A DNA stretch of 36,653 nucleotides, taken from positions 1 to 36,653 of the forward strand of contig CAPFSK010000007.1 in the NCBI GenBank assembly GCA_948614045.1, in the 5' to 3' direction. The DNA comes from an uncultured Candidatus Saccharibacteria bacterium. GTDB lineage: Bacteria; Patescibacteriota; Saccharimonadia; Saccharimonadales; Saccharimonadaceae. A model generated the notes under the pieces. It made no database searches, was not told the DNA's origin, and worked only from the letters and a program-made list of their open reading frames with translations. The position numbers were made by a program, and so were the translations under genes. This document shows positions 6,866 to 14,959 of this stretch, one piece after another (the stretch's first letter is position 1; every line of letters starts with the position of its first letter).

Positions 6866-7660
6866 TTAGCTGTTAATAGTTTTTAGGATTAGCTGAGCGG
6901 TTTCGTATGGTTTTTCGTAATTATGCAGATGTCCGGAATCTGGAATAAGCTCTAGCGATGCATTGTGCCTTTTTGCTAATTCCTTGGTTATTTTCTGGCT
7001 AATTAGGCGATCTTTTTCGCCGGCAATCATAGTAATATCTTTTTGTAGACCGTCGAGAAAATCGGTAACAGAGTGGTCGGTCGAGAACTTCATGGCGCCA
7101 GTAAGCTCGGACTTGCTGGGTGGCTGGTCGCTACTGCAGTGATGCGTAATTTCTATAGTTTTTCGGAAGAGATTTTTATCATGTGGGATAAACAAAAACT
7201 TGGTCGTCACATAATCAACGATTTTCGGTGGGAGATAATTGGCGAGTGGCGAGATTCTAGCGATTATACGCGCCGGTTTGGCAGAAATTGGTGAAAGTAA
7301 GACTAATTTTTGGTTCACGAGTTCAGGGTAGCGCTGCGCCGTAGCGGCGACAACGATTGAGCCCATGGAATGTCCAATGAGAATTGGGCGTACGAGATGC
7401 TGGTCTTGGATGTAACCGCGGAGGTATCGAGCGTAGGCCTTGGGCGAGTAATCGGAAGCTATCGGAAACTTTGCACCAGCAAAAGGCGGTAGGGCTGGAG
7501 TATGGACTTCAAATCCGGCTCGACGTAAGTCGTCCGCGATAGCTTCCAGCCCCAACGGTGACCCACGGAAGCCATGCACTAGAACTAAGGCTGGTTTTTG
7601 GGTAGATTCAAGGATTTTTGCCGGCTTAGGCGGCATCGGTGAGTTCTGCTTTTTCATCAT
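6866..7660 (-). CDS. Alpha/beta hydrolase (serine esterase or lipase-like)
   Basis: 264 residues with a complete alpha/beta-hydrolase signature: L-V-H-G-F-R-G-S (oxyanion region, 27-34), the nucleophile elbow G-H-S-M-G-S with Ser98, Asp217 in G-E-K-D-R-L-I, and His244 in S-G-H-L-H. No signal peptide, so cytoplasmic. The substrate is unknown; carboxylesterase or monoacylglycerol lipase-like activity is plausible. The start overlaps the end of the glutaredoxin gene by 35 bases with no clear ribosome binding site. In-frame ATGs at 7657 and 7636 are alternatives; the last would shorten the overlap to 11 bases and still keep the whole fold. It is the last gene of the minus-strand block. Confidence 0.85.
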   Translation of the reverse strand: MMKKQNSPMPPKPAKILESTQKPALVLVHGFRGSPLGLEAIADDLRRAGFEVHTPALPPFAGAKFPIASDYSPKAYARYLRGYIQDQHLVRPILIGHSMGSIVVAATAQRYPELVNQKLVLLSPISAKPARIIARISPLANYLPPKIVDYVTTKFLFIPHDKNLFRKTIEITHHCSSDQPPSKSELTGAMKFSTDHSVTDFLDGLQKDITMIAGEKDRLISQKITKELAKRHNASLELIPDSGHLHNYEKPYETAQLILKTINS

Positions 7661-7862
7661 CAGTTAGAGACTGAAGGGCTTTTTTGAGCGCGGGGCGGTC
7701 GAATCCGACAATGCGTTCGCCATTGATTTCGGTGACGGGCACAGCTTGGATGTCTGGCATGCTCGATGCGTCAACCTCTTCATATTCAACGCCTTGTTGG
7801 TCAAGCCAATCCATAAGTGCATGGCAGTATGGACAAATTTGTGTAGTGTAAACTTTAATCAT
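7626..7862 (-). CDS. Glutaredoxin-like thiol oxidoreductase
   Basis: 78 residues with the thioredoxin-fold core: an N-terminal strand ending in C-P-Y-C (Cys10 and Cys13), the V-P-V-T segment holding the cis-proline (after Q-A), and the G-F-D-R helix cap. This is the size and motif set of class-I glutaredoxins and NrdH-like redoxins, which reduce disulfides using glutathione or thioredoxin reductase. Which reductant is used here cannot be told. The coding region begins 20 bases after the S41 protease gene, but it has its own extended -10 (TGC-TATAAT) 6 bases before the ATG, so it may be transcribed separately as a leaderless message. Confidence 0.9.
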   Translation of the reverse strand: MIKVYTTQICPYCHALMDWLDQQGVEYEEVDASSMPDIQAVPVTEINGERIVGFDRPALKKALQSLTDDEKAELTDAA

Positions 7863-7868
7863 ATATTC

Positions 7869-7874
7869 ATTATA
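7869..7874 (-). promoter_or_regulatory. Extended -10 of the glutaredoxin gene (leaderless type)
   Basis: Minus strand TGC-TATAAT, 6 bases before the ATG at 7862. It falls between the S41 protease stop and the glutaredoxin start. Confidence 0.6.
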
Positions 7875-7882
7875 GCACGGTT

Positions 7883-9076
7883 TTATGGATTGTGCTTTTT
7901 GGCAGCGTCGAGCTGCGGGTCGCGGCTGTGGTTGGCGTCATCGTAAGTTAATTCGACTTCAATATCTGGTTTAATTCCTTCGCCATTAATGCTATTACCC
8001 TTCGGGGTGTACCAGCGGGCGGTAGTAACTTTTAGCAGTGTATTTTCTGGTAAATCGAGCAAGGTTTGCACGACGCCTTTGCCGTAACTTGTTTCGCCGA
8101 GAACCGTAGCCTTACCGTAATCTTTTAGAGCTCCGGCGACGATTTCCGAGGCGCTGGCGGTGCTGCCGTTAATCAATACGACGGTTGGCATGTCGCTGAG
8201 TTTAGCCTGTCCGCGGTTGGCGCGAGTGGTTTCGTCAGCGAGATTGTTGCTCTTTTGGATTAGCACTGGCTCCCCGTCAATCCATAGCGATAGCAGGTCT
8301 TTTGCCGCTGAAACGTAACCGCCGCCGTTGTTTCGGAGGTCGAGAATGACTTTCTTGACTCCTTTTTCTTCAAATTCATTCTTTACGATATTTTGGACCA
8401 AAGTGCCGGTGTCATTATCGAAACGCGTAACCGTAATAATTGCGGTTGATCCGTCGTAAGTTACATAAGCTGAGACGTTATTGATAGTTTCGCGAGTAAG
8501 TTCAAAGCTCTTTTCCTCGCCATCGCGAGCAACAGTAAGCTTCACCTTGGTACCGGCAGCACCACGGAGTTTTTGGGAAATTTCGTCGGTGGTTTTGTCA
8601 TAGACTTCTTCGTCGTCGACCTTATAAATAATATCGCCAGCTTTAACTCCAGCTTTTCCGGCAGGGTTGTCAGGCAAAGTCCGGATTACGCGGACGTAAC
8701 CGTCACGCAGCCCCATTTCGATGCCGATGCCGGCACCAACGTCGCCGTGTAACGCTGCTTCATAGGCTTCAGCTTCTTCGGCGGTCATGTACTCGGTATA
8801 GACGTCGCCGACGGCAGCGACTAGGCCCTTCTTTGCGCCTTCGATGATAACGTCTTTGTCGATTTCGCCGTCATAGTTACTAACGAGCATGCTGTAAACA
8901 TCATCAAGTTCGGACCAATCGTTTTTGATACTAGTACGGACGCCGAGATAAGGTAGGAATTTTGGAGCAAGATTATTCCAGTTCATGCCGAGGAAAAATC
9001 CTACGATTAAGGTCGCTACGCCAGCGATAATTGTTCCCCCGAGACTAACTTGTCGTTCTTCCCATTTCTTTGCCAT
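7883..9076 (-). CDS. S41 family carboxyl-terminal processing protease (CtpA/CtpB-like)
   Basis: 397 residues from the chosen ATG. One N-terminal membrane anchor (about 12-32), a PDZ domain (about 110-200) with the G-D-I-I-Y-K-V-D-D-E carboxylate-loop region, then the S41 catalytic domain. The triad agrees in spacing with Bacillus CtpB: Ser308 in G-S-T-A-S-A-S-E-I, Lys333 in S-Y-G-K-G and Gln337. The protease core should lie outside the membrane. An in-frame start 10 codons upstream exists, but a TGC-TACAAT lies 6 bases before the chosen ATG, and the protein then begins M-A-K-K-W, a typical cytoplasmic lead-in to an anchor. Following FtsEX and a CHAP hydrolase, it probably processes cell-envelope proteins such as that hydrolase (inference). 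Confidence 0.92.
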   Translation of the reverse strand: MAKKWEERQVSLGGTIIAGVATLIVGFFLGMNWNNLAPKFLPYLGVRTSIKNDWSELDDVYSMLVSNYDGEIDKDVIIEGAKKGLVAAVGDVYTEYMTAEEAEAYEAALHGDVGAGIGIEMGLRDGYVRVIRTLPDNPAGKAGVKAGDIIYKVDDEEVYDKTTDEISQKLRGAAGTKVKLTVARDGEEKSFELTRETINNVSAYVTYDGSTAIITVTRFDNDTGTLVQNIVKNEFEEKGVKKVILDLRNNGGGYVSAAKDLLSLWIDGEPVLIQKSNNLADETTRANRGQAKLSDMPTVVLINGSTASASEIVAGALKDYGKATVLGETSYGKGVVQTLLDLPENTLLKVTTARWYTPKGNSINGEGIKPDIEVELTYDDANHSRDPQLDAAKKHNP

Positions 9077-9082
9077 AAGACT

Positions 9083-9088
9083 ATTGTA
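9083..9088 (-). promoter_or_regulatory. Extended -10 of the S41 protease gene (leaderless type)
   Basis: Minus strand TGC-TACAAT, 6 bases before the ATG at 9076; the -35 region is weak. It supports the shorter start of the protease. Confidence 0.55.
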
Positions 9089-9122
9089 GCACAAGATAAC
9101 GTGCAAAAGTGGACTTTATCTA

Positions 9123-9151
9123 TTGACTTTTTGAACTATCTGTGGTATAAT
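9123..9151 (+). promoter_or_regulatory. Orphan promoter reading antisense into the CHAP gene
   Basis: TTGACT, a 17-base spacer, then TATAAT with an upstream TGG. The spacer ends ATCTGTGG, nearly identical to the promoters at 5029-5057 and 27694-27722. No plus-strand gene follows; transcription would run antisense into the 3' end of the CHAP gene. Confidence 0.6.
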
Positions 9152-9154
9152 GAG

Positions 9155-9172
9155 AAGATAGACTATTATCTT
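9155..9172. repeat. Inverted repeat at the CHAP 3' end and orphan promoter start site
   Basis: AAGATA-GACTAT-TATCTT. On the plus strand it spans the predicted start of transcription of the orphan promoter. On the minus strand it overlaps the CHAP stop codon, but no T-run follows, so it is not a standard terminator. Confidence 0.5.
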
Positions 9173-10323
9173 GTGCGCTGATCGAAGTGAATATATCTAA
9201 AACCACTAGCAGGAACGTTATTACGGGCGCCGAAATCACCCCATTGACCGCTGGCAGCGCTATAAGCGTTGTTATACTCGGTGAGGTTGATAGTGCCATT
9301 ACCATTGACGCTCTCGACCCAGACAACGTGTCCATAGTATCCCGCTTCGCTATATCCGACGCTAAACGGTGTCGGATTATTGTCAACGACGTAGCCATTG
9401 GCTGCGGCGTATCGGCCCCAGTCGGAAGCGTTGCCCCAGTTTGAAATATAGATTCCCCAGAACTCTTGAACTTTCCAAGCGGTATAGCTCACACATTGGC
9501 AGACGTATCCGCCAATGACGATGTACATTGAGTCATCACCTGGACAATTACCGGCGAAAGGATAAGTATTGTAGCCATTCCCAATGGTACCATTGCCTTG
9601 AGTACGGCGCATCTCTGCGCGGATTTCTTCTTGCATTTTTTCGCGAGCAGCGATAGCGTCGCGAGCATAGGCTTCGCTGTCGTTTTGGTATTTTTCTTTG
9701 AGGGCGTTTTGTTGATTGCGCTTTGTGGTTGCTTCATTCGCCATGAATTCGGAAGAAGCGATTAGGTCGTCAACTTTGGCTTTTTGAGCTTCTAGCTCTT
9801 CTTTGAGTTCTCGTACGGCTTCGGCGCTGGCGGCGACTTGTGTCTTGGCGGTGTTTTGGCGTGATTGGCGTTCGGCATAGTCGCCAAGTGAACTACTGCC
9901 AGCGAGAAGTAGGATGGCGTCAGGTTCATCCTCGAAGTGCATATTGACGAGCAGCTTGGCTAAGGCTGCCTGCTGAAGCCCGAGTTTTTCTTCATTGGTA
10001 CTAATCTGGGCGGCGAGATCATTCGCGATGGCTTGGTTAGCGGCAATGTCGGCTTCGAGGGCAGCGATTTCGGCGTTCAAACGTTCGACTTCTCCTTCGA
10101 GAGTTTGCGCACTGGAGGCGGCACTGGCTGCGGCCTGCTCAGCAGCAGCGGCAGCGTCGGCAGCTTCACGGCAGGCTTGAGTCACGCAGTGGGCATCGTA
10201 GGCTTGGACGGCGGATTGGCTCTGCACAATAAAGAAAGCGGTTCCGAGACCGAGGCAAGAAACTACAGCAAGGGCAATAAGCACGCCACGGAGACCAAAA
10301 GTTTTGTGTTTAAAGATAACCAT
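9166..10323 (-). CDS. Secreted coiled-coil and CHAP-domain peptidoglycan hydrolase (PcsB-like)
   Basis: 385 residues. A signal peptide or membrane anchor (about 10-36) is followed by an alanine- and glutamate-rich coiled coil (about 55-240), a short Gly/Asn linker and a C-terminal CHAP domain (about 255-385). Likely catalytic residues are Cys277 in Q-C-V-S-Y-T-A-W and His332 in G-H-V-V-W-V-E. The plan matches PcsB of streptococci and similar NlpC-type hydrolases, whose coiled coil is held by the FtsEX complex and released by ATP hydrolysis to cut septal peptidoglycan. Here ftsE and ftsX lie directly upstream on the same strand, which makes that link strong. It has its own promoter with TATATA 6 bases before the ATG. 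Confidence 0.92.
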   Translation of the reverse strand: MVIFKHKTFGLRGVLIALAVVSCLGLGTAFFIVQSQSAVQAYDAHCVTQACREAADAAAAAEQAAASAASSAQTLEGEVERLNAEIAALEADIAANQAIANDLAAQISTNEEKLGLQQAALAKLLVNMHFEDEPDAILLLAGSSSLGDYAERQSRQNTAKTQVAASAEAVRELKEELEAQKAKVDDLIASSEFMANEATTKRNQQNALKEKYQNDSEAYARDAIAAREKMQEEIRAEMRRTQGNGTIGNGYNTYPFAGNCPGDDSMYIVIGGYVCQCVSYTAWKVQEFWGIYISNWGNASDWGRYAAANGYVVDNNPTPFSVGYSEAGYYGHVVWVESVNGNGTINLTEYNNAYSAASGQWGDFGARNNVPASGFRYIHFDQRTR

Positions 10324-10329
10324 AATTAT

Positions 10330-10358
10330 TATATATCACAACTAGGCTTAAAAGTAAA
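10330..10358 (-). promoter_or_regulatory. Promoter of the CHAP hydrolase gene (leaderless type)
   Basis: Minus strand TTTACT (10358-10353), a 17-base spacer ending TGTGA, then TATATA (10335-10330), 6 bases before the ATG. An overlapping TATAAT (10333-10328) is the alternative -10. The promoter lies between ftsX and the hydrolase gene. Confidence 0.6.
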
Positions 10359-10367
10359 CTGCTTGGG

Positions 10368-11396
10368 CTATTTGAGGTACTTTTTGATGGCGAGTCGAGC
10401 GGAAATCGTGCCAATAATCATACCGATAATTACCATGACGGCGTAAACCGCGATAAGTAGGTTCGATTCTAGTAGCTCGGAGACTGCCGAAACGTCAATC
10501 CCGTATCCTGACAAATTTGGCTCAAGGAATCTGAAACCGACGACGGCGAGTGTGGTAGCGAGTAGGCCTGAAATGACTCCGCTGATTTCGGCTTCAACTA
10601 GGAAAGGTCCGCGGATGAATCCGACGTCAGCGCCGACGAGTTTCATCATATAGATTTCTTCGCGGCGCGAGAAAATTGCCATGCGGATTGTGTTGAAAAT
10701 GACGAGAATTGAAATCACAAGAAATACGGCTCCGAGGATTAACCCACCATTTTTGGCGATAGTTGCCCAAGAATTGATGGTTTCAATCTCGGCTTGGTTG
10801 ACGTTATAAGTTGGTTCTTTTTCACTATCAAGGTGATTTTGGAATTCGACATCGTGTTCGACGAGATAGCGGACGCCGTCGAGATTATTCGGATCGGCAA
10901 CCTTGACGCGCATGGTGGCTTGCATAGTATTAAGCATGAGCTCGTACATAGATTCGTCCTGCAAGGCGGCCATGAGTTCGGAGTTGTCGCTATTGTCTTC
11001 GATGAAATTGCGATACTCGGTCTCGGAATCGGCAATTTCGACATGAGTAACGTTATCCTCGGCTTTCATCTTGGCTGCTAGCTCTTCGAGTACGGCTGGC
11101 TCGGTACCTGGAGTAAAGAATACGGTAATGTCGATTTTTTGACGCATCGTATCGGCTGTGGCGCTAAGGATTAGGCTCGCAAAAACCGTGATCATGAGAA
11201 TGACTAACGTAATAGTCATGACCAGTGTAGCGGCAATGCTGAGCCAGATATTGCGCGTATAACTGGACACACCATATTTCATCACGCGGCCAGCATTGCG
11301 CATGCGGCTAACATTACTATTCTCGACTAGAGTCTTCAGGTGAGCTTTAGTCTCGCGTCGTGAAAGTTTATTTTTGTCATTAGTTCTCGCTGTCAT
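10368..11396 (-). CDS. ftsX: Cell division ABC transporter permease FtsX
   Basis: 342 residues with FtsX topology: a cytoplasmic N-terminus, first membrane segment (about 54-80), an external domain (about 81-220) and three further membrane segments (about 221-245, 270-295 and 310-335). Family knowledge: FtsX with FtsE passes an ATP-driven shape change through the membrane to activate a peptidoglycan hydrolase. The neighbours fit this: ftsE is 21 bases upstream and the coiled-coil CHAP hydrolase follows. GGAGAG precedes the ATG as ribosome binding site. The N-terminal tail of about 50 residues is rich in Lys, Arg and Asn. Confidence 0.93.
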   Translation of the reverse strand: MTARTNDKNKLSRRETKAHLKTLVENSNVSRMRNAGRVMKYGVSSYTRNIWLSIAATLVMTITLVILMITVFASLILSATADTMRQKIDITVFFTPGTEPAVLEELAAKMKAEDNVTHVEIADSETEYRNFIEDNSDNSELMAALQDESMYELMLNTMQATMRVKVADPNNLDGVRYLVEHDVEFQNHLDSEKEPTYNVNQAEIETINSWATIAKNGGLILGAVFLVISILVIFNTIRMAIFSRREEIYMMKLVGADVGFIRGPFLVEAEISGVISGLLATTLAVVGFRFLEPNLSGYGIDVSAVSELLESNLLIAVYAVMVIIGMIIGTISARLAIKKYLK

Positions 11397-11417
11397 ATTC
11401 TCTCCACCCCTACTTTT

Positions 11418-12554
11418 CTAAACTACCCGCTTGGTTTGCGTGCGCGTAACCGGTTTTGATCGGTTGAGTTTGCTCATGCTTGGCGCGGGTCGCAACTTTA
11501 CCGTTTGTCCGAGGCTAAAATCGCTGAGTTTTGGAGCGGCTTTGAGAGGGCGGCTAGCGGCGTACCATTGGTTAGCGGAATCTTGAGCAAGTTTTTTCGC
11601 TGGAGTTTTTCTCGTGGTAGCCGTACTGCTTTTCTTTGTCCCAGTCGCACTAGCTGTACTACTCTTCGGCGCTGCGGCTTTTCCGGCTGCTCTCGTTGCA
11701 CTTGATGTGGCAGCTTTCGCAACCTTACTCCGTCCAGAATGCTGAATTTTAAGCTTGGCTTCTTCGCTAGCGTGAGTAACTTTACGCACGATTTCTCGTT
11801 TTTCGGAATTTCCCATGAACATGCCCGGAACGACGAGTGGACGCATCATTTCTTCGACCGGTTCACTGTCGAGTTTGTATACGCCGTGCATCTTCTGATC
11901 GTCGACGACTCGTCCAGCTTTTAGCGTTACGACGCGTTTGCTCAGATTATTCACGATGCTTTCGTCGTGTGTCGTTACGAGCAATGTTGTGCCAAAATCG
12001 TTAATCCTTTGTAGTAGCTCAATGATTTCCTGCCGCGTGAGCTTATCGAGGTTCCCAGTCGGCTCGTCGGCAATGAGGATTTTAGGTTGTCTTGCGACTG
12101 ATCTAGCAATACTGACGCGCTGTTGTTCCCCGCCTGATAGGTGTGCAGGAAACTTGTGTGCTTTGTCGCCTAATCCAACTAAATCGAGGATTTTAGGTAC
12201 GGTTTTCATGATTTCGCGGTTTTTCATGCCGGCGATTTCGAGCGCGAAGGCAACATTTTCAAAAACCGTTCGCGTGGGTAACAACTTGTAATCTTGGAAT
12301 ACGACTCCGAGGCGTCGTCGGTAGTGCGGAATATGACGCTTTTTAACGTAATCAAGATCGATTCCGCCGACGATGATTTTGCCAGAGTCAGGTTGTTCTT
12401 CTTTGGTGATCATTTTGATCAAGGTAGACTTGCCTGCGCCAGATTTTCCGACCAAAAAGACGAACTCATGCGGTTCGATATGTAGCGACACATTGTCGAG
12501 CGCCGGTTCTTCATCGCCGGGATAGGTCTTCGTGATACGATCAAGCAATATCAT
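11418..12554 (-). CDS. ftsE: Cell division ATP-binding protein FtsE with a long basic C-terminal tail
   Basis: 378 residues; FtsE is normally about 220-230. The ABC core is complete: Walker A G-K-S-G-A-G-K-S-T (36-44), signature L-S-G-G-E-Q-Q-R, Walker B L-I-A-D-E-P-T-G-N-L-D and the switch histidine in V-T-T-H-D. After about residue 225 comes an extra tail of roughly 150 residues, dominated by Ala, Lys, Ser, Thr and Pro, resembling a histone H1-like disordered tail and ending T-K-R-V-V. It powers FtsX. The gene has its own promoter with TGG-TATTAT 6 bases before the ATG and follows prfB by 37 bases. AAGGA lies between the -10 and the ATG. Confidence 0.95.
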   Translation of the reverse strand: MILLDRITKTYPGDEEPALDNVSLHIEPHEFVFLVGKSGAGKSTLIKMITKEEQPDSGKIIVGGIDLDYVKKRHIPHYRRRLGVVFQDYKLLPTRTVFENVAFALEIAGMKNREIMKTVPKILDLVGLGDKAHKFPAHLSGGEQQRVSIARSVARQPKILIADEPTGNLDKLTRQEIIELLQRINDFGTTLLVTTHDESIVNNLSKRVVTLKAGRVVDDQKMHGVYKLDSEPVEEMMRPLVVPGMFMGNSEKREIVRKVTHASEEAKLKIQHSGRSKVAKAATSSATRAAGKAAAPKSSTASATGTKKSSTATTRKTPAKKLAQDSANQWYAASRPLKAAPKLSDFSLGQTVKLRPAPSMSKLNRSKPVTRTQTKRVV

Positions 12555-12560
12555 ATCCTT

Positions 12561-12589
12561 ATAATACCATAAGTATAATGTGATGTGAA
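12561..12589 (-). promoter_or_regulatory. ftsE promoter (leaderless type)
   Basis: Minus strand TTCACA (12589-12584), a 17-base spacer ending TGG, then TATTAT (12566-12561), with 6 bases to the ftsE ATG. Confidence 0.6.
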
Positions 12590-12591
12590 GT

Positions 12592-13665
12592 TTACATTTC
12601 TAAAAATGCATCAATGAATGCGTCGATGTTGCCATCTAGCACTGCGTCGGGATCTTTGCTTTCATGCTTGGTTCGCGTGTCTTTTACGAGTTTGTATGGC
12701 TGTAAAACGTAATTGCGAATTTGTTGACCCCATTTGGCAGATTCTCCGGCGCGTAGCTTACCGATGCTTTCGGCGTGTTGTTCTTGTTGCATCTGTACGA
12801 GTTTACCGCGCAAGATTTCCATGGCTTTTTCTTTATTCTGGAGCTGTGAACGTTCGTTTTGAATCGCAACGACGGTATTGGTTGGCAAATGTGTAATTCG
12901 GACAGCGGAATTAGTCGTGTTGACGCTTTGGCCGCCATGACCCCCGGAGTGGTAGACGTCGATTCGCAAATCTTTGTCGTTGATTTCGACATCAGCATCA
13001 CCATCAATGACTGGCAACACTTCTGCCAGCGCAAAGCTAGTCTGGCGCAGGTTATCAGCGTTAAAGGGGCTGAGACGGACGAGGCGATGAACGCCGTGCT
13101 CACTCTTCAGCAGTCCGTAAACGTTCGTGCCGCTAATTTCATAAACTACAGTCTTAATCCCAGCTTCTTCGCCGGTCGTGCGCTCAAGACAGTTCGTTTT
13201 AAAGCCGCGCTTATCGCACCACCTTAGGTACATGCGCTCAAGCATACCGGCCCAATCCATGGCTTCAGTGCCGCCAACGCCAGCTGTGATACGCAAAATT
13301 GCATTATTATGGTCGTATTTTCCGGTAAACCTGAGGGATTTTTTAAGTTCGGTGAGTTGGTTTTGTAATATCTCGATTTGTTCCTTAACTTCTTCTTCGA
13401 GCCCGCTATCGGCTAATTGCAATAATTCATCAAGATCGTTTAGCTGTGCTCGTAATAATTTCCACGGTTCAACCTCGTCACTTAGATGTGCGAGTTTCTC
13501 ATTGACCTGTCTAGCGTTTTCGGGGTCGAGCCAAAGTTCAGGCTCCGCAACTTGTCGTTCAAGCGTAGCGGCTTGTTCTATTTTTTGGTCGAGATTGAGT
13601 TTTTGCCAAGCCTTATCGAGTTCACTGCGTAACTGTTCCAACTGTTTTTGATTTGTCTCTGCCAT
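12592..13665 (-). CDS. prfB: Peptide chain release factor 2
   Basis: 357 residues in one open frame. RF2 reads UGA and UAA stops and triggers peptide release. It carries the RF2 anticodon tripeptide S-P-F (199-201) and the catalytic G-G-Q (244-246, in S-G-G-H-G-G-Q-S-V-N). The programmed +1 frameshift found near codon 26 in many bacteria is absent: no in-frame TGA interrupts the N-terminus, so RF2 level is not self-regulated that way. It begins just after the M16 peptidase stop; the GGAGCG ending that gene acts as its ribosome binding site, so the two are translationally coupled. RF2 together with normal TGA stops argues against UGA recoding. Confidence 0.97.
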   Translation of the reverse strand: MAETNQKQLEQLRSELDKAWQKLNLDQKIEQAATLERQVAEPELWLDPENARQVNEKLAHLSDEVEPWKLLRAQLNDLDELLQLADSGLEEEVKEQIEILQNQLTELKKSLRFTGKYDHNNAILRITAGVGGTEAMDWAGMLERMYLRWCDKRGFKTNCLERTTGEEAGIKTVVYEISGTNVYGLLKSEHGVHRLVRLSPFNADNLRQTSFALAEVLPVIDGDADVEINDKDLRIDVYHSGGHGGQSVNTTNSAVRITHLPTNTVVAIQNERSQLQNKEKAMEILRGKLVQMQQEQHAESIGKLRAGESAKWGQQIRNYVLQPYKLVKDTRTKHESKDPDAVLDGNIDAFIDAFLEM

Positions 13666-13667
13666 TT

Positions 13668-14936
13668 TTACGCTCCTTGTTTTTGTGGATTCGAGAATTT
13701 GAGACGTTCATCAAGCTCGTTAACTAGAGCTTTTTCAACGGAGCTAACGGTGGCGAGACCATGAATATTGCTTTCAATAAATTCTTGAGCCAGCCTAACG
13801 ATGGTTTCTTTATTGATCCCGCGGATTAGCCCTGGGGTGCGATCGTAACGTTCAAGTGTGCCATTCGTGAAATAACCGTCGGCATAGTAGTCGGAAATTT
13901 GATTGACGGTCTGCGCGCCCATTTGATAACGCCCGGTAGCATAGGATTTTGCTGCTTCGATGTCTTCATCTTTAATCTCGCCTTTGAGAACTTTGGCAAT
14001 TTCCTTGTGGATTAAGTCGAATAATTTTTCGGCACTTTCGGCATTAACTTCGCCGTCAAAATCCCAAGAAGCATTATGCCAGGTATTATTAATGTCGCTA
14101 CCCATACCATAAACCAGACCGTTTTTGCGAGCCTGTCCAAGTATTCGACTGCTCATAGTGCCGGTTAAAATATGATTAAGGCAATTCATGGCGTAAACTT
14201 CGGGTGGAGTAAGCTTGCGCGGTACGACCCACGAGAAGGCAAAAGTGATATTACTGGCATCCTTGCGGCGGATGAGCACGGGATTAGAGTCGTGTAATTC
14301 GTCGTACGGGACTTCAAACCTTTCGCCAGGTTTTAGCTCCCAGCTATTCAGCATTCTGGTAATTTGACGTTTACGGTGCCTAAGGTTGCCAGCGATAATG
14401 AAACGCATATTGTGCGCGGTGTGAGTGCGTCGGTAGTGCTCACGAATGTCTTTGAGCTCAATATTTGGGATAGTTTTGATGCGTTCTTGTAAGCTTGGGA
14501 CATCTTCACCCAGCATTTGTTGCAGTTTTGGCCAGAGCAGGCGGCAATATTCGTTCATATAGCCAGTTAGCTCGGCTTTGACGTTGCCTTTTTCGCTTTG
14601 CAGCTCTTCGTCATTGAACTTAGGGCTAGTAATAGCAATTCTCTGTAGCTCCATAATACGATCCCACTCGAAATCCGCACATTCACTTTCGTAGCAAACG
14701 GAAAAATCAGACGTCCAGGCGTTATGGTAGGCGCCATTTTTAGTAAAATCAGATTCGAAGGCTTGTTCGCTACTATACTTCGCGTTGGCGCCGAAAGCTA
14801 GGTGCTCGACGACGTGAGCAATTTCGTAGACCTCTGGTCTTTTGGCGTAGCGCATACCGGCACGAAATTGGATTTTCGTGTTCATTACGCTGGCGTCAGG
14901 AACGTCGATAAGTAAACCTTTCGCGCCGGAGGCCAA
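13668..14936 (-). CDS. M16 family zinc metallopeptidase (insulinase-like)
   Basis: About 422 residues. The inverse zinc motif H-V-V-E-H (41-45 from the TTG start) is intact, with E115 and E122 in E-K-G-N-V-K-A-E giving the third ligand region, so the N-terminal half looks catalytically competent. The second half is the structural M16 domain with G-L-V-Y-G-M-G-S. M16 enzymes degrade or process peptides; no signal sequence, so cytoplasmic. The start is uncertain: TTG at 14936 is the first recognised start codon, but the frame is open upstream through E-E-I-I-L, which would complete the first beta strand. An ATA at 14963-14961, overlapping the secA stop and 8 bases after AAAGGA, is a possible unusual start. 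Confidence 0.88.
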   Translation of the reverse strand: MASGAKGLLIDVPDASVMNTKIQFRAGMRYAKRPEVYEIAHVVEHLAFGANAKYSSEQAFESDFTKNGAYHNAWTSDFSVCYESECADFEWDRIMELQRIAITSPKFNDEELQSEKGNVKAELTGYMNEYCRLLWPKLQQMLGEDVPSLQERIKTIPNIELKDIREHYRRTHTAHNMRFIIAGNLRHRKRQITRMLNSWELKPGERFEVPYDELHDSNPVLIRRKDASNITFAFSWVVPRKLTPPEVYAMNCLNHILTGTMSSRILGQARKNGLVYGMGSDINNTWHNASWDFDGEVNAESAEKLFDLIHKEIAKVLKGEIKDEDIEAAKSYATGRYQMGAQTVNQISDYYADGYFTNGTLERYDRTPGLIRGINKETIVRLAQEFIESNIHGLATVSSVEKALVNELDERLKFSNPQKQGA

Positions 14937-14959
14937 GATAATCTCTTCGGCGGAGTGTT

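Noticed and set aside
9166..9172. CHAP-gene hairpin as Rho-independent terminator
   Set aside because: The AAGATA/TATCTT stem is short and AT-rich, and no T-run follows on the minus strand.
10033..10446. Long plus-strand open frame opposite the CHAP and ftsX genes
   Set aside because: It is the mirror of an Ala/Glu-rich coiled-coil gene, whose codon bias opens antisense frames. It has no ribosome binding site or family resemblance.
13580..13665. Programmed +1 frameshift in prfB
   Set aside because: The N-terminal region is one open frame with no in-frame TGA and no CTT-TGA slip site.
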